This document shows positions 1-9,197 of a stretch of DNA of 64,000 nucleotides, in pieces. How positions within the stretch are numbered: the stretch's first letter is position 1; each line of letters starts with the position of its first letter. The notes under the pieces were generated by a model. That model saw only the letters and a program-made list of their open reading frames with translations, was not told the origin of the DNA and ran no database searches. Origin of the DNA: Lewinellaceae bacterium (GTDB taxonomy: Bacteria > Bacteroidota > Bacteroidia > Chitinophagales > Saprospiraceae); NCBI GenBank assembly GCA_016711435.1, contig JADJSY010000002.1, positions 186,001-250,000 on the forward strand. Direction: 5' to 3'. The translations under genes and the position numbers were made by a program.

Positions 1-32
1 GCATTTTAAGTAAACTTAAAAATTACAATTGT

Positions 33-596
33 ATGAAAATCAACTTTTTATTTCGCACTATTATGGGAATGTTGGCGCTCATCGCACTGACCAACTGCAC
101 CAGCTCCGTACCGGAACAACAATCTTCCAGCAGCCAGGCCTCTGCTCCTGCGGGCGCCGGACAATCCGCCGTACAAGACAATGATTCACAGAAAGACGTG
201 GTGAAAGTGGCCATTGGAAGCCCCGACCACACCACCTTAGTCACAGCCGTCAAAGCGGCAGAACTGGTAGATGTGCTTTCCAATGCGGGACCTTTCACGG
301 TATTCGCACCCACCAATGCAGCCTTTGACCTGCTGCCTCCCGGTACAGTGACCGACCTGCTGAAGCCCGATAAAAAAGCGGTGTTGCAGGATATTTTGCA
401 GTACCACGTCGCTGTTGCGGTGTATAAAACAGAAATGCTCCAGGACGGACAGGTGATTCCAATGGCCAACGACGGCAAAGTCACCATCGGCGTAAAAGAC
501 GGCAAATACACCGTCAACGGCGCCAATATTATTGCCAGCGTTCCGGCATCGAACGGGATTGTTCATGTCATTGATGCAGTTCTTTTGCCGAAATAG
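33..596 (+). CDS. Fasciclin (FAS1) domain lipoprotein
   Basis: A 187-residue exported lipoprotein. Residues 1-22 form a signal peptide ending in the lipobox LTNC, so Cys22 should be lipidated. A Ser/Gln/Ala-rich linker follows to about residue 55, and one FAS1 domain occupies about 55-187. The two FAS1 boxes are visible: FTVFAPTNAAF near residue 88, and NGIVHVIDAVLLP at the C-terminus. FAS1 domains mediate adhesion or protein contacts at the cell surface; no enzymatic role is implied. The ATG at 33 is the first start giving the signal peptide. The gene is followed by an ABC pair resembling nosF-nosY, which suggests it belongs to the edge of a nos accessory cluster (inference). Confidence 0.9.
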   Translation: MKINFLFRTIMGMLALIALTNCTSSVPEQQSSSSQASAPAGAGQSAVQDNDSQKDVVKVAIGSPDHTTLVTAVKAAELVDVLSNAGPFTVFAPTNAAFDLLPPGTVTDLLKPDKKAVLQDILQYHVAVAVYKTEMLQDGQVIPMANDGKVTIGVKDGKYTVNGANIIASVPASNGIVHVIDAVLLPK

Positions 597-660
597 TTAT
601 CAGGGCTTTTCAGGCTGGAATGGGTAGATAAGGATTCATTTTTTCTCCCTTTTTTTTGTA

Positions 661-824
661 TTGTTATCTGTTATCAGTTATCTGGTTCGGCATGGGGAAA
701 TAAAAACAAGCATTTTAACCCTTTTTAGCCTGAAAAACCACCGATAACTAATAACAGATAACTGATAACTATTTCCAGCCTGAAAAACCACTAATAACTA
801 ATAACAGATAACTGATAACCAATA
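661..824. repeat. Heptad hairpin cassette, NATAACN family, with a 50-bp direct duplication
   Basis: Tandem heptads of the form GATAACT/AATAACA fill the gap between the fasciclin gene and nosF. A complementary left arm (TTATCTGTTATCAG) lies at about 664-685. The right arm is present twice as a 50-bp-period direct repeat (727-769 and 777-819), each copy starting with the core AGCCTGAAAAACCAC. The last heptad ends 3 bases before the nosF ATG. The core is the reverse complement of a TTTTTCAGGCT word found beside other cassettes. Confidence 0.85.
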
Positions 825-1541
825 ATGCTCGAATCCACCCAACTCAGCAAATCCTTTGGCAAACTCAAAGTCCTCGACGGGGTGAGTGTGCGCATGCAGG
901 CAGGCCAGGCTGTTTCGTTTATCGGGCCGAATGGTTCCGGCAAAACAACTTTTATCAAATGCCTGCTCGGTCTGGTCATCCCCGATAGCGGCGATGTGAC
1001 CATGAACGGCGAACATATCCTGGGTAACTGGGACTACCGCCGGCACATCGGTTATATGCCCCAGATCGGGCGTTACCCCGATCATATCCGGGTGGGACAA
1101 CTGTTTGATATGATACAGGAGATCAGGCGCGGCACCTTTCAGCACCTCGACGACGACCTGATGCGGGCATTTGAAGTCGATACATTTGCCCATAAAACCA
1201 TGCGCACCCTGTCCGGTGGCACCCGCCAGAAAGTGAGCGCCTGCCTGGCTTTTATGTTTGATCCCGCTGTGTTGATTCTGGATGAGCCGACCGCCGGGCT
1301 GGATCCCTTGTCTTCCGAAATATTGAAAGAAAAGGTGCTGGCAGAAAAAGCGAAAGGGAAACTTACCCTGCTTACCTCTCACATTCTCAGCGATCTGGAC
1401 GAACTGACCACCGATGTGCTGTATATTATGGAGGGCAAAGTGCTTTTTTACCAGCCCATCGAACAACTGAAAGCCCAAACGGGTGAGGACAAACTGCACC
1501 GCGCTATTGCAAATGTTATGAAACAACAGGCTACGGCATGA
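825..1541 (+). CDS. nosF: ABC transporter ATPase, NosF-like
   Basis: A 238-residue ABC ATPase with Walker A GPNGSGKT (residues 34-41), signature LSGGTRQK (about 128) and Walker B VLILDEPTAGLDP (about 148). It is a stand-alone nucleotide-binding subunit with no membrane segment. Similarity in length, signature variant (SGGTRQK) and partner type points to NosF. NosF and NosY form the ABC complex that supports copper-site maturation of nitrous oxide reductase in the periplasm. The stop overlaps the next start by four bases (ATGA), so the two proteins are translationally coupled. No nosZ, nosD or nosL is in the window, so the symbol rests on the pair alone; a generic ABC-2 export system is the alternative. 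Confidence 0.75.
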   Translation: MLESTQLSKSFGKLKVLDGVSVRMQAGQAVSFIGPNGSGKTTFIKCLLGLVIPDSGDVTMNGEHILGNWDYRRHIGYMPQIGRYPDHIRVGQLFDMIQEIRRGTFQHLDDDLMRAFEVDTFAHKTMRTLSGGTRQKVSACLAFMFDPAVLILDEPTAGLDPLSSEILKEKVLAEKAKGKLTLLTSHILSDLDELTTDVLYIMEGKVLFYQPIEQLKAQTGEDKLHRAIANVMKQQATA

Positions 1542-2395
1542 AATCCATCATACAAGAAATAGCGCCGGAGATACGTTTTTCCACCATGCAACACACGACC
1601 GGCAAATCGGCGGCAGCCGGAAATCCCATATTCCGCATCATCAAATACGTGCTGTATGATATCCTGCAAAACAGGATCGTCATTGGTTATACGTTGTTTC
1701 TGCTGGCCGTTTCGATGGGTTTGTTCGGCCTGAGCGACGACCCGACCAAAGGGCTTATCAGTCTGCTGAATATCGTGCTGATTGTCACGCCTTTGGTGAG
1801 TGTGGTGTTTGCGACCATTCATTTTTACAATGCCGGTGAATTTATCGAATTGCTGGCCGCCCAGCCCATTCGACGGGGCGTTATTGTCTGGAGCCAGTTT
1901 TTGGGGCTGGTTATTGCCCTGCTGATTGCAGTGTTGCTCGGCATCGGCATCCCGATCGCTTTGTACACGCCTACCGCAACGGGTTTGTCCCTGTTGGCAG
2001 CCGCTATGGGTCTGACGATAGTTTTTATCGCGCTGGCTTTACTCGCTTCGGTTTTCACCCGTGATAAGGCCAAAGGAATTGGCGTGGCCTTGCTGTTGTG
2101 GTTTTATTTCGCCTTGCTCTACGATGCACTGGTACTGTTTATCCTGTTCTCTTTTGCCGATTACCCTTTGGAAAAAGCCACGCTGCTACTGGCTGCGCTC
2201 AATCCGATTGACCTTGCCAGGGTGGTGGTGTTGCTGCAAATGGATATTTCAGCGCTGATGGGTTATACGGGCGCTTTGTTCCGCGAATGGCTGGGCTCCA
2301 GTTGGGGCATCATATCAGCCATGTTTATCCTGCTGCTGTGGGCAGTGGTTCCGATGCTGCTGGCAGTGCGGGTTTTTCGGAAAAAGGATTTGTAA
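1538..2395 (+). CDS. nosY: ABC transporter permease, NosY-like
   Basis: A 285-residue integral membrane protein with six hydrophobic segments: about 45-65, 75-100, 125-148, 155-178, 185-215 and 258-278. It is the ABC-2 type permease partner of the preceding ATPase, with which it overlaps by ATGA. The segment after the second helix (FIELLAAQPIRRG) is typical of NosY, where it leads into the cytoplasmic loop. The N-terminal 35 residues are polar and somewhat longer than usual, and an internal start could exist. Its likely role is membrane transport for nitrous oxide reductase maturation. The transcript probably ends at the GC-rich hairpin and T-run near 2600. Confidence 0.75.
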   Translation: MKSIIQEIAPEIRFSTMQHTTGKSAAAGNPIFRIIKYVLYDILQNRIVIGYTLFLLAVSMGLFGLSDDPTKGLISLLNIVLIVTPLVSVVFATIHFYNAGEFIELLAAQPIRRGVIVWSQFLGLVIALLIAVLLGIGIPIALYTPTATGLSLLAAAMGLTIVFIALALLASVFTRDKAKGIGVALLLWFYFALLYDALVLFILFSFADYPLEKATLLLAALNPIDLARVVVLLQMDISALMGYTGALFREWLGSSWGIISAMFILLLWAVVPMLLAVRVFRKKDL

Positions 2396-2552
2396 TTTTT
2401 ACCACAATAGGCAGATAGGTTTACCACATAGTCACTGGTTTAAGCGCAAGATCAAGTATTCTGGTTTGCTTTTATAACTTGCGAATCGGCGTGGGTGGTT
2501 GAGGGCACCGGTAATATTTGTAGCATTTTCCAGTTAAGATGGAGGGCGCGCT

Positions 2553-2604
2553 GGGCGCGCCCAACCATATCATCACTCACAATATTCGGGGCGCGCCCTT
2601 TTTT
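2553..2604 (+). terminator. Rho-independent terminator after nosFY
   Basis: Two copies of the self-complementary decamer GGGCGCGCCC (2553-2562 and 2589-2598) can pair across a 26-base loop. The second copy is followed directly by six T residues. This is the best intrinsic terminator near the nosFY stop and is read on the plus strand. The rest of 2396-2733 has no gene; its last 60 bases are a repeat cassette. Confidence 0.6.
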
Positions 2605-2673
2605 GCCGATTCAGGATACGAAGCCTTTCGTAAATGTCTTACATTAGAAACTGCTGTAGTTTAGATTAAATTC

Positions 2674-2730
2674 TTTACAAATGCGTGATTGTCAACACGG
2701 ATTAACCAATAACGAATAACGGATAACTAC
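2674..2730. repeat. NATAACN heptad cassette, left inverted copy
   Basis: The order is TTTACAAATGC, a spacer with ACACGGATTAACC, then heptads CAATAACGAATAACGGATAAC ending 4 bases before the OmpA stop. The reverse complement of the whole cassette recurs at 5185-5240, so the two copies face each other around the OmpA-moeB block. Related cassettes at 29436 and 51047 have the same order of parts. Confidence 0.8.
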
Positions 2731-2733
2731 TTT

Positions 2734-3759
2734 TCAATAGCGCACCTTAAACTCCACTCTCCTGTTTTTGGCATTGCCGGTGGCTATTTTCTGCAGGGGG
2801 CGCGTATCGCCATAACCTTTGGCGCTGATGCGTTGGGCGGCTACGCCTTTGCCTGTCAGGTAGGCTGATACGACTTGCGCGCGTTCTTCGGACAGGATCA
2901 TGTTTTTAGCCGAATCGCCGTGGTTGTCTGTATGCCCTTCGATGCTCAGTTGTAAGGCCGGATTGCGGAGTAGAAAACCAGCCAGCCGATCCAGTTCCGG
3001 CTGCGATTCCGACAGCATGATGCTTTTACCCTGAACAAACAGGATGTTTTTGGGAATGTATTTTTCCAGGGTATCGGCTGAAATTGCCGCCTGTTTGGGA
3101 GGCGCCTGGGCGGGCGTTACAGCCACCGGTTTGGGTTTTTGTACAACAGGCGTTTGTTTGGGAGGGGCGGTTACTGTTTTTTTGGGCGGCGATGCGGGTT
3201 TATTCACAGGTGCTTGCTGTTTTGGAACTGCGGAGACTGCCGATTCCGGTTGATAATAATATTTGCTGTCGATCGGTTTGTCGTTGTACCCGAAAGCGCC
3301 GCCGAAGACGGGTTTTTCACTGGGCAGTTGCCAGTACAACTGAATTTCCCCTTCCAGCAGGCCGTTGAAGTATTCCACCTGAAGGTCATACATACGTCCC
3401 GCTTCCATGTAGACGGTGCCGGAAAATGGTTCGGAGTCGTGCAAGCCCCAGGCATTGATGACCATTTGATTGCCCACTTTTACCCGGATGCCATCGTCGA
3501 CGTGCGCCCGGAAAAGGTAGTTGCCGCTTTCAGGCGCTTTGATCCGGCCTTTCCAGCGGGCGGAAAATTCATCAGGGGCGATACCGGGCGCGGGAGCCAC
3601 ATTGTTCCAGACAAAATGAATGCGCGCATCGGTGCGGGTCATTTTTTTCTCTTGAAAATTTGTACCGTTGAAGTATTCGCCGACCAATCCTTGTTGTGCG
3701 TGCGATGCAACACAGGTGAAGGTGCAGGCAATAATTGCGAGCCAGGTTGTTTTTGTCAT
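2734..3759 (-). CDS. Secreted PA14 - OmpA family protein
   Basis: A 341-residue protein with a signal peptide (residues 1-21, cleavage after SHAQ). A PA14-type beta-barrel domain follows (about 22-150: GLVGEYFNG, FSARWKGRI, YLFRAHVDDGIRV). Then comes a Pro/Lys/Ala-rich linker (about 175-228), and last an OmpA C-terminal peptidoglycan-binding domain (about 235-341). The OmpA diaminopimelate-contact motif is present as IEGHTDNHGDSAKNMILSEE, followed by RVEFKVRY at the end. PA14 domains usually bind carbohydrate, so the protein probably links an external glycan to the peptidoglycan layer. It is monocistronic or loosely linked to moeB upstream, from which it is separated by a hairpin cassette. 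Confidence 0.88.
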   Translation of the reverse strand: MTKTTWLAIIACTFTCVASHAQQGLVGEYFNGTNFQEKKMTRTDARIHFVWNNVAPAPGIAPDEFSARWKGRIKAPESGNYLFRAHVDDGIRVKVGNQMVINAWGLHDSEPFSGTVYMEAGRMYDLQVEYFNGLLEGEIQLYWQLPSEKPVFGGAFGYNDKPIDSKYYYQPESAVSAVPKQQAPVNKPASPPKKTVTAPPKQTPVVQKPKPVAVTPAQAPPKQAAISADTLEKYIPKNILFVQGKSIMLSESQPELDRLAGFLLRNPALQLSIEGHTDNHGDSAKNMILSEERAQVVSAYLTGKGVAAQRISAKGYGDTRPLQKIATGNAKNRRVEFKVRY

Positions 3760-3802
3760 AGCCTTCTTTTGTTTTTGTTATACAAAGCAAAGAAGTAATG
3801 TT

Positions 3803-3899
3803 TTTCGCCGGGTTTATTTGTGATATAAAGCCTTTGTAGAGAAGGTTTGGGGTGGTTACTACAAAGAGGATTTTCGCCGGGTTTTATTTCGATATAAAG
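3803..3899. repeat. Short direct repeat upstream of the OmpA gene
   Basis: The sequence TTCGCCGGGTTTATTT followed by GATATAAAG occurs at 3803-3830 and again at 3872-3899, with one or two mismatches, 69 bases apart. It lies in the 5' region of the minus-strand OmpA gene and could hold a promoter or operator pair. No consensus promoter was identified in it. Confidence 0.5.
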
Positions 3900-3940
3900 A
3901 CAATGAGGAGGAATGAAGGATGGGCATTGATGGATTAAGA

Positions 3941-4060
3941 CAGGAATGAGGATGAGGAATGAGGGATGCCGAGCGTGATGTCCGACATCACGCTCGGCAT
4001 CCCTCATTCTCACTCATTCTGTAGCTGCTCCTCATTCCTCATCCCTCATTCCTGCCAATA
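3941..4060. repeat. Heptad hairpin cassette, GAGGAAT family
   Basis: Heptads of the type GAGGAAT/GAGGGAT run into the core CCGAGCGTGATGTC. Positions 3958-3982 and 3984-4008 are perfect 25-base complementary arms around a single base, and further partly complementary heptads extend to about 4055. The right end lies inside moeB: its last residues (GMRDEE) and its TGA stop are encoded by the heptads. Confidence 0.9.
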
Positions 4061-5183
4061 TGCCTCCGGTAAGGTTGTATAAGTTCTCAAAACCAAATTT
4101 TTCCTCCAGTTCGCGGATGGCCTGTGCGCTGCGCGCGCCCGAGCGGCAATGCAATACCACTTTTACATCTTTAGACAAGCGGTCGGCATGGGCAGATATG
4201 TTGGCAAGCGGTATCAGTTCGCCGCCGAGGTTGGAGGCCTCGTACTCGTGTGGTTCGCGTACATCAATGAGTTGGAATTGTTCTCCGGATTGCTGTAAGT
4301 CATATAATTCCCGGGCGCTGATTTCTTTGATCGCTTTTTCCGTAGCATGGCTTTTCAGGCCGCAAAATAGTTCATAATCAATGAGTTCTGTGATGGTCGG
4401 ATTTTTTCCATTGAGCGGGTTGTCGTCGCGGCGCTGTATGTTGAAGCTCCGGGTTTTAAAACCCAGCGCATCAAAAATGACCAGTCTGCCACTCAGCGGT
4501 TCGCCGGCGCCGCTGACGATTTTGATGACTTCCAGCGCCTGCATACTGCCGATGATTCCCGGCAATACACCCAAAACACCACCTTCTGCGCAACTGGGCA
4601 CCAATCCCGGGGCAGGCGGCACGGGATACAGGTCGCGGTAATTGGGGCCGCGTTCGCCTTTGTCATTCAAATGATTAAACACAGATACCTGCCCTTCAAA
4701 CTGATAAACGGAGGCGTACACATTGGGTTTGTCCAGCAGTACGCAGGCATCGTTGACTAAATAACGGGTCGGAAAATTATCCGTGCCGTCTGCCACCACG
4801 TCGTAATCCAGGAGGATGTCGAGCGCATTGTCCGAGCGCAGGCGCGTGTGGTGTACACGGATGTCGATGTAGGGATTCAGCGATTCGAGGCGGGTTTTGG
4901 CGGCAAGGGCTTTCGAGTGGCCTACATCATTTTTCCCGAATATTACCTGGCGTTGCAGGTTGCTGTCATCTACCTCATCAAAATCGACAATACCGATAAC
5001 GCCGACACCCGCCGCTGCCAGATAGAGCAGCAAGGGGCTGCCTAATCCGCCCGAGCCGACGACGAGCACCCGGGACGCTTTCAGTTTTTGCTGGGCGGCC
5101 AGACCGAAATCAGGCAGTATGATGTGGCGGTCGTAACGCGCCATTTCTGCCGGAGAAAACCGGATATCTTCGTGGGATGACAT
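4032..5183 (-). CDS. moeB: Molybdopterin-synthase adenylyltransferase with rhodanese domain
   Basis: A 383-residue two-domain enzyme. An E1-like ThiF/MoeB adenylation domain (about 10-255) has the nucleotide loop VVGSGGLGS (residues 41-49), the conserved NLQRQVIF arginine, and DGTDNFPTR. A rhodanese domain (about 285-383) has the active cysteine in HCRSGARS. It adenylates the C-terminal GlyGly of MoaD (encoded at 12.1 kb) and probably passes on sulfur through the rhodanese cysteine. The CxxC pairs that bind structural zinc in E. coli MoeB are absent: GPNYRDLYP replaces the first pair, and none follows later. The last residues and the stop codon come from an intergenic repeat. It is divergent from the other cofactor genes, across a 222-bp promoter region. 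Confidence 0.9.
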   Translation of the reverse strand: MSSHEDIRFSPAEMARYDRHIILPDFGLAAQQKLKASRVLVVGSGGLGSPLLLYLAAAGVGVIGIVDFDEVDDSNLQRQVIFGKNDVGHSKALAAKTRLESLNPYIDIRVHHTRLRSDNALDILLDYDVVADGTDNFPTRYLVNDACVLLDKPNVYASVYQFEGQVSVFNHLNDKGERGPNYRDLYPVPPAPGLVPSCAEGGVLGVLPGIIGSMQALEVIKIVSGAGEPLSGRLVIFDALGFKTRSFNIQRRDDNPLNGKNPTITELIDYELFCGLKSHATEKAIKEISARELYDLQQSGEQFQLIDVREPHEYEASNLGGELIPLANISAHADRLSKDVKVVLHCRSGARSAQAIRELEEKFGFENLYNLTGGILAGMRDEE

Positions 5184-5184
5184 G

Positions 5185-5240
5185 GTAGTTATCGGTTATT
5201 CGTTATTGGTTATCCGTGTTAATACTCAAGCATTTGTAAA
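5185..5240. repeat. NATAACN heptad cassette, right inverted copy
   Basis: The order is heptads (TTATCGGTTATTCGTTATTGG), then TTATCCGTGTTAA, then AAGCATTTGTAAA, beginning one base upstream of the moeB start codon. It is nearly the exact reverse complement of 2674-2730. The TTTG of its end is also the -33 box of the promoter at 5233-5263. Confidence 0.8.
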
Positions 5241-5263
5241 AAATTTAAGCAAAACTAATTTTG
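5233..5263 (+). promoter_or_regulatory. Bacteroidetes-type promoter for the cofactor operon
   Basis: TTTG at 5233-5236 and TAATTTTG at 5256-5263, separated by exactly 19 bases, match the TTTG-N19-TAnnTTTG consensus known for the Bacteroidetes primary sigma factor. It points toward the XdhC-like gene. A 29-base direct repeat (5245-5273 and 5284-5312) contains a second TAATTTTG at 5295, without a good upstream box. Confidence 0.65.
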
Positions 5264-5405
5264 CACACCTACTTACCAAGAAATTAGCCAAAACTAATTT
5301 TGCACGCCTACTCATTACTGTAAAAATAAACAAATAGGTCTGCAAATTGATTTAAATTCAGGTCTTGCCTGATATTTGGGCGATTATTGCTTGATTGCTA
5401 CCGCA

Positions 5406-6671
5406 ATGAAAGAAATCCGTCACATCGTCGACACATACGGGCAAATTGATTTTTCCAGGCATAAAGCGGCCCTCGCTACGGTCGCCCGTGTGGAAGGTTC
5501 CTCGTATCGGCGTACCGGTGCTCGCATGCTGGTGCTCGATAACGGTACCTACCTGGGCGGCATCAGCGGCGGTTGTCTGGAAGGCGACGCGTTGCGCCGG
5601 GCGCAAAAAGCAATCGCTTCCAACCAGTCTTCCGTCATCACTTATGATACCACCCGTGACGACCACAACCAGATCGGCATAGGGCTGGGTTGCAACGGCA
5701 TCATCGACGTGTTATTCACCCCGCTCGATCCGGCAGGCGCAAATAATCCGATTGCGCTGCTCCGGGAACGGATGTACAGCCGCCGGCCGCGCCTGTTGGC
5801 TACCATAACGGGTTGTGAGGCGCAACCGGAGGTGCTCGGCATATCTGTGCCTTTTGAAAACCGCCCGCAATGGGTGCGCGATTTCCCCATTCCCGAATTA
5901 AGCGAAAAAGTGCTGGCCGATGCGCTGAACGGTTTGAAAAACAGCGAAACCCATACGGTAACGTATCAAACTGCTGCGGGCGATGCTGTGCGGGTTTGTC
6001 TGGAAGTGCTGATGCCCGCCACACATCTCGTGCTTTTCGGCAGCAACAACGATATATACCCCATGGCCCGCATCGGCAAAGAACTGGGCTGGGATCTGAC
6101 GGTGATGGCCAATCCCCTGAAAGTAGAAAAATCGCTGTTTACACTGGCCGCCCGGGTATTGAACCCGAAAGAAGATGAACAACCTGCGATCGACGATTTT
6201 ACGGCTGTTGTGCTCATGGCGCACGACTACAAAACGGATATGCAAAACCTGCGAAACCTGCTGAGTTCAACTGCGCGTTACATTGGTTTGCTGGGCCCCC
6301 GAAAACGCGCTCAAAAAATGTTTGATGCCTTTGAAGCCGAAGGAACCATTATGCCCGACGATACGATGGCGCGTATTTTTGCGCCTGCCGGACTGGATAT
6401 CGGCGCCCTGACACCCGAAGAAATTGCCTTGTCTATTGCCGCAGAAATTCGCGCCTGTTTTGCCGGAAGGCAGGGGGGAGCGCTGCGGCTGAGGGAAGGA
6501 ACAATTCATGAGGAAGGTTTGAGGTTGGTTTGTGGTTTGATGGGTGTTGGCACCCCCGCCGCGGGGGCCTTCAATTTTCGAAGATTGGATTACCAGTCAC
6601 GCGGGGGATTTCACGTGCATAGCAGAAGGAGGGCAGGCACCAACGAGGAGCCGGGCGTGCCAGAGGTTTGA
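5406..6671 (+). CDS. XdhC/CoxI family molybdenum-enzyme maturation protein
   Basis: A protein of about 370 genuine residues plus a repeat-encoded tail. The XdhC/CoxI N-terminal domain (about 5-75) has GSSYRRTGARM and the cysteine motif SGGCLEGD. The XdhC Rossmann domain (about 190-350) has VVLMAHDY and YIGLLGPRKR. XdhC proteins bind molybdenum cofactor, support its sulfuration and insert it into xanthine-dehydrogenase-type enzymes. The start at 5406 (MKEIRHIV) is preferred; an upstream in-frame ATG at 5376 would add ten unconserved residues. The domain ends near 6516, after GGALRLREG. The last 50 or so residues are read from an intergenic GTTTGAT cassette and are unlikely to be conserved. It is first in the plus-strand cofactor series. 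Confidence 0.85.
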   Translation: MKEIRHIVDTYGQIDFSRHKAALATVARVEGSSYRRTGARMLVLDNGTYLGGISGGCLEGDALRRAQKAIASNQSSVITYDTTRDDHNQIGIGLGCNGIIDVLFTPLDPAGANNPIALLRERMYSRRPRLLATITGCEAQPEVLGISVPFENRPQWVRDFPIPELSEKVLADALNGLKNSETHTVTYQTAAGDAVRVCLEVLMPATHLVLFGSNNDIYPMARIGKELGWDLTVMANPLKVEKSLFTLAARVLNPKEDEQPAIDDFTAVVLMAHDYKTDMQNLRNLLSSTARYIGLLGPRKRAQKMFDAFEAEGTIMPDDTMARIFAPAGLDIGALTPEEIALSIAAEIRACFAGRQGGALRLREGTIHEEGLRLVCGLMGVGTPAAGAFNFRRLDYQSRGGFHVHSRRRAGTNEEPGVPEV

Positions 6672-6790
6672 TGGTTTGAAGTTTGATGGTTTGAGGGTAC
6701 GTAGCCAAGAGTTACCACCTCAAACTATCAACACTCAAACCATCAAACTTTCTCAAACCATCAAAAGTCTCAAACAATTTCAACCCACAT
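6512..6790. repeat. Hairpin cassette, GGTTTGAT family
   Basis: Repeats of GTTTGAT/GGTTTGA lie at 6518-6540 and 6664-6698. They are answered by the complement CAAACCATCAAAC at 6722-6780, with the loop GTACGTAGCCAAGAGTTACC. A separate GC-rich hairpin (CACCCCCGCC/GCGGGGGCC) lies at about 6550-6568. The left part is read through as the C-terminal tail of the XdhC-like protein, and the right part reaches to within about 10 bases of moaA. Confidence 0.8.
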
Positions 6791-6796
6791 CATCCC

Positions 6797-7783
6797 TTGC
6801 TACTCGACAACCACGGCCGCACCATCAATTATCTCCGCCTCGCAGTCACCGACCGCTGCAACCTGCGTTGCCACTACTGCATGCCCGAACACGGCTTGCA
6901 ATGGCTGTCGCGTGCCGATTTATTGAGTTACGAGGAAATGCTGCGCTTGTGCCGGGTTTTGATAGGGCTGGGAATCAACAAAGTGCGCATTACCGGCGGA
7001 GAACCGTTTGTGCGTAAAGACCTGATGAAATTCCTCACCGAACTTTCCCGGATAGAGGGTCTGCAACAAATCAACCTCACCACGAATGGCGTCGTCACTG
7101 CGCCGCTGGTGCCGGAATTGAAAAAAATCGGCATCCGCAGCGTCAACCTCAGCCTCGATACGCTCGACCGCGAGCGTTTTTTCCAAATCACCCGCCGCGA
7201 CGAACTGCCAAATGTGCTCGAAACAATGGAGGCTTTGCTGCGACACGATATTGCCGTGAAAATCAACGCCGTCGTCATGGACGGTCAAAATACGGACGAC
7301 CTGATTCCATTGGCAAAAATGGCGCAAAACCTGCCGGTAGATGTTCGGTTTATCGAAGAAATGCCCTTCAACGGCGGCGACCACGTCAATGTAATGCCGC
7401 TCTGGGATCACCTGCGCATCCTCGATACGCTTCGCGCGGAATGGCCGGATCTGGAAAAAATTCCCGATCCGCCATTTTCCACTTCCATGAATTATCGCGT
7501 GCCGGGGCATACCGGTACAATAGGTATTATTGCCGCCTGGTCGCGCACCTTTTGCGGCAGTTGTAACCGCATCCGCGTCACACCCCAGGGCGTTTTAAAA
7601 ACCTGCCTCTACGACCACGGCGTTCTTCACCTGCGCGACCTGATGCGGGAAGGATTGAGCGACCCCGAACTGGCAGATCATTTGATATTTGCATTCAACC
7701 ACCGCCATAAAAACGGCTGGGAAGCGGAAGAAGCCAGAAAGGGGATTCCGGTGGAGGAATCTATGGCGACGATAGGCGGGTGA
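6797..7783 (+). CDS. moaA: GTP 3',8-cyclase
   Basis: A 328-residue radical SAM enzyme that converts GTP to 3',8-cyclo-GTP, the first step of molybdenum cofactor synthesis. The N-terminal 4Fe-4S/SAM motif CNLRCHYC has cysteines 21, 25 and 28. The C-terminal cluster motif FCGSCNRIRVTPQGVLKTC lies near residues 251-269. The required C-terminal Gly-Gly is present (ATIGG). The only plausible start is TTG at 6797, because no ATG lies between the repeat cassette and the conserved GRTINYLRLAVTDRC. The TGA stop is followed directly by a GAGAGGT heptad cassette. MoaC, which acts next, is encoded at 10.2 kb. Confidence 0.95.
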   Translation: MLLDNHGRTINYLRLAVTDRCNLRCHYCMPEHGLQWLSRADLLSYEEMLRLCRVLIGLGINKVRITGGEPFVRKDLMKFLTELSRIEGLQQINLTTNGVVTAPLVPELKKIGIRSVNLSLDTLDRERFFQITRRDELPNVLETMEALLRHDIAVKINAVVMDGQNTDDLIPLAKMAQNLPVDVRFIEEMPFNGGDHVNVMPLWDHLRILDTLRAEWPDLEKIPDPPFSTSMNYRVPGHTGTIGIIAAWSRTFCGSCNRIRVTPQGVLKTCLYDHGVLHLRDLMREGLSDPELADHLIFAFNHRHKNGWEAEEARKGIPVEESMATIGG

Positions 7784-7784
7784 T

Positions 7785-7852
7785 AGAAGTGAGAGGTGAG
7801 AAGTGAGAGGGTGAGAAGGGATGAGGAGTGAGGCATGACCGAGCGTGATGCC
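7785..7852. repeat. Chimeric heptad cassette (GAGAAGT arm with GAGCGTGATG core)
   Basis: Heptads GAAGTGAGAGGTGAGAAGTG pass into GAGGAGTGAGGCAT and then into the core ACCGAGCGTGATGCCGG, which belongs to the GAGGAAT family elsewhere. No right arm is present. The ATG within the core (7835) opens a false N-terminus (MTERDAG) in frame with moeA. Confidence 0.8.
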
Positions 7853-7885
7853 GGTGAGATTATAAAAGGAAGAAGACTCAAAAAC

Positions 7886-9108
<1,223 letters not shown>

Positions 9109-9115
<7 letters not shown>

Positions 9116-9160
9116 GAGGTGAGAAGCGAGAAGCGAGAGCGGCGTAGAGTGTACCGCTTC
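9109..9160. repeat. GAGAAGT heptad half-cassette after moeA
   Basis: GAAGTGAGAGGTGAGAAGCG is followed by the word GCGTAGAGTGTACCG. A close variant of that word (GTAGAGTACACCG) is the core of the GTCCGAA cassette at 31.6 kb. No complementary arm is seen. Confidence 0.65.
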
Positions 9161-9197
9161 TTGTAGGAAAGAATCTTGTAAATAAAATCAATAAAAA

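Noticed and set aside
3958..4008. Possible replication or attachment site because of its 25-base perfect palindrome
   Set aside because: The same core recurs in several gaps with heptads, so it is better explained as a cassette of the repeat system. No integrase is nearby.
6544..7017. Open frame of 157 codons overlapping the 5' part of moaA
   Set aside because: It is repeat-derived in its first half and out of frame with moaA in its second.
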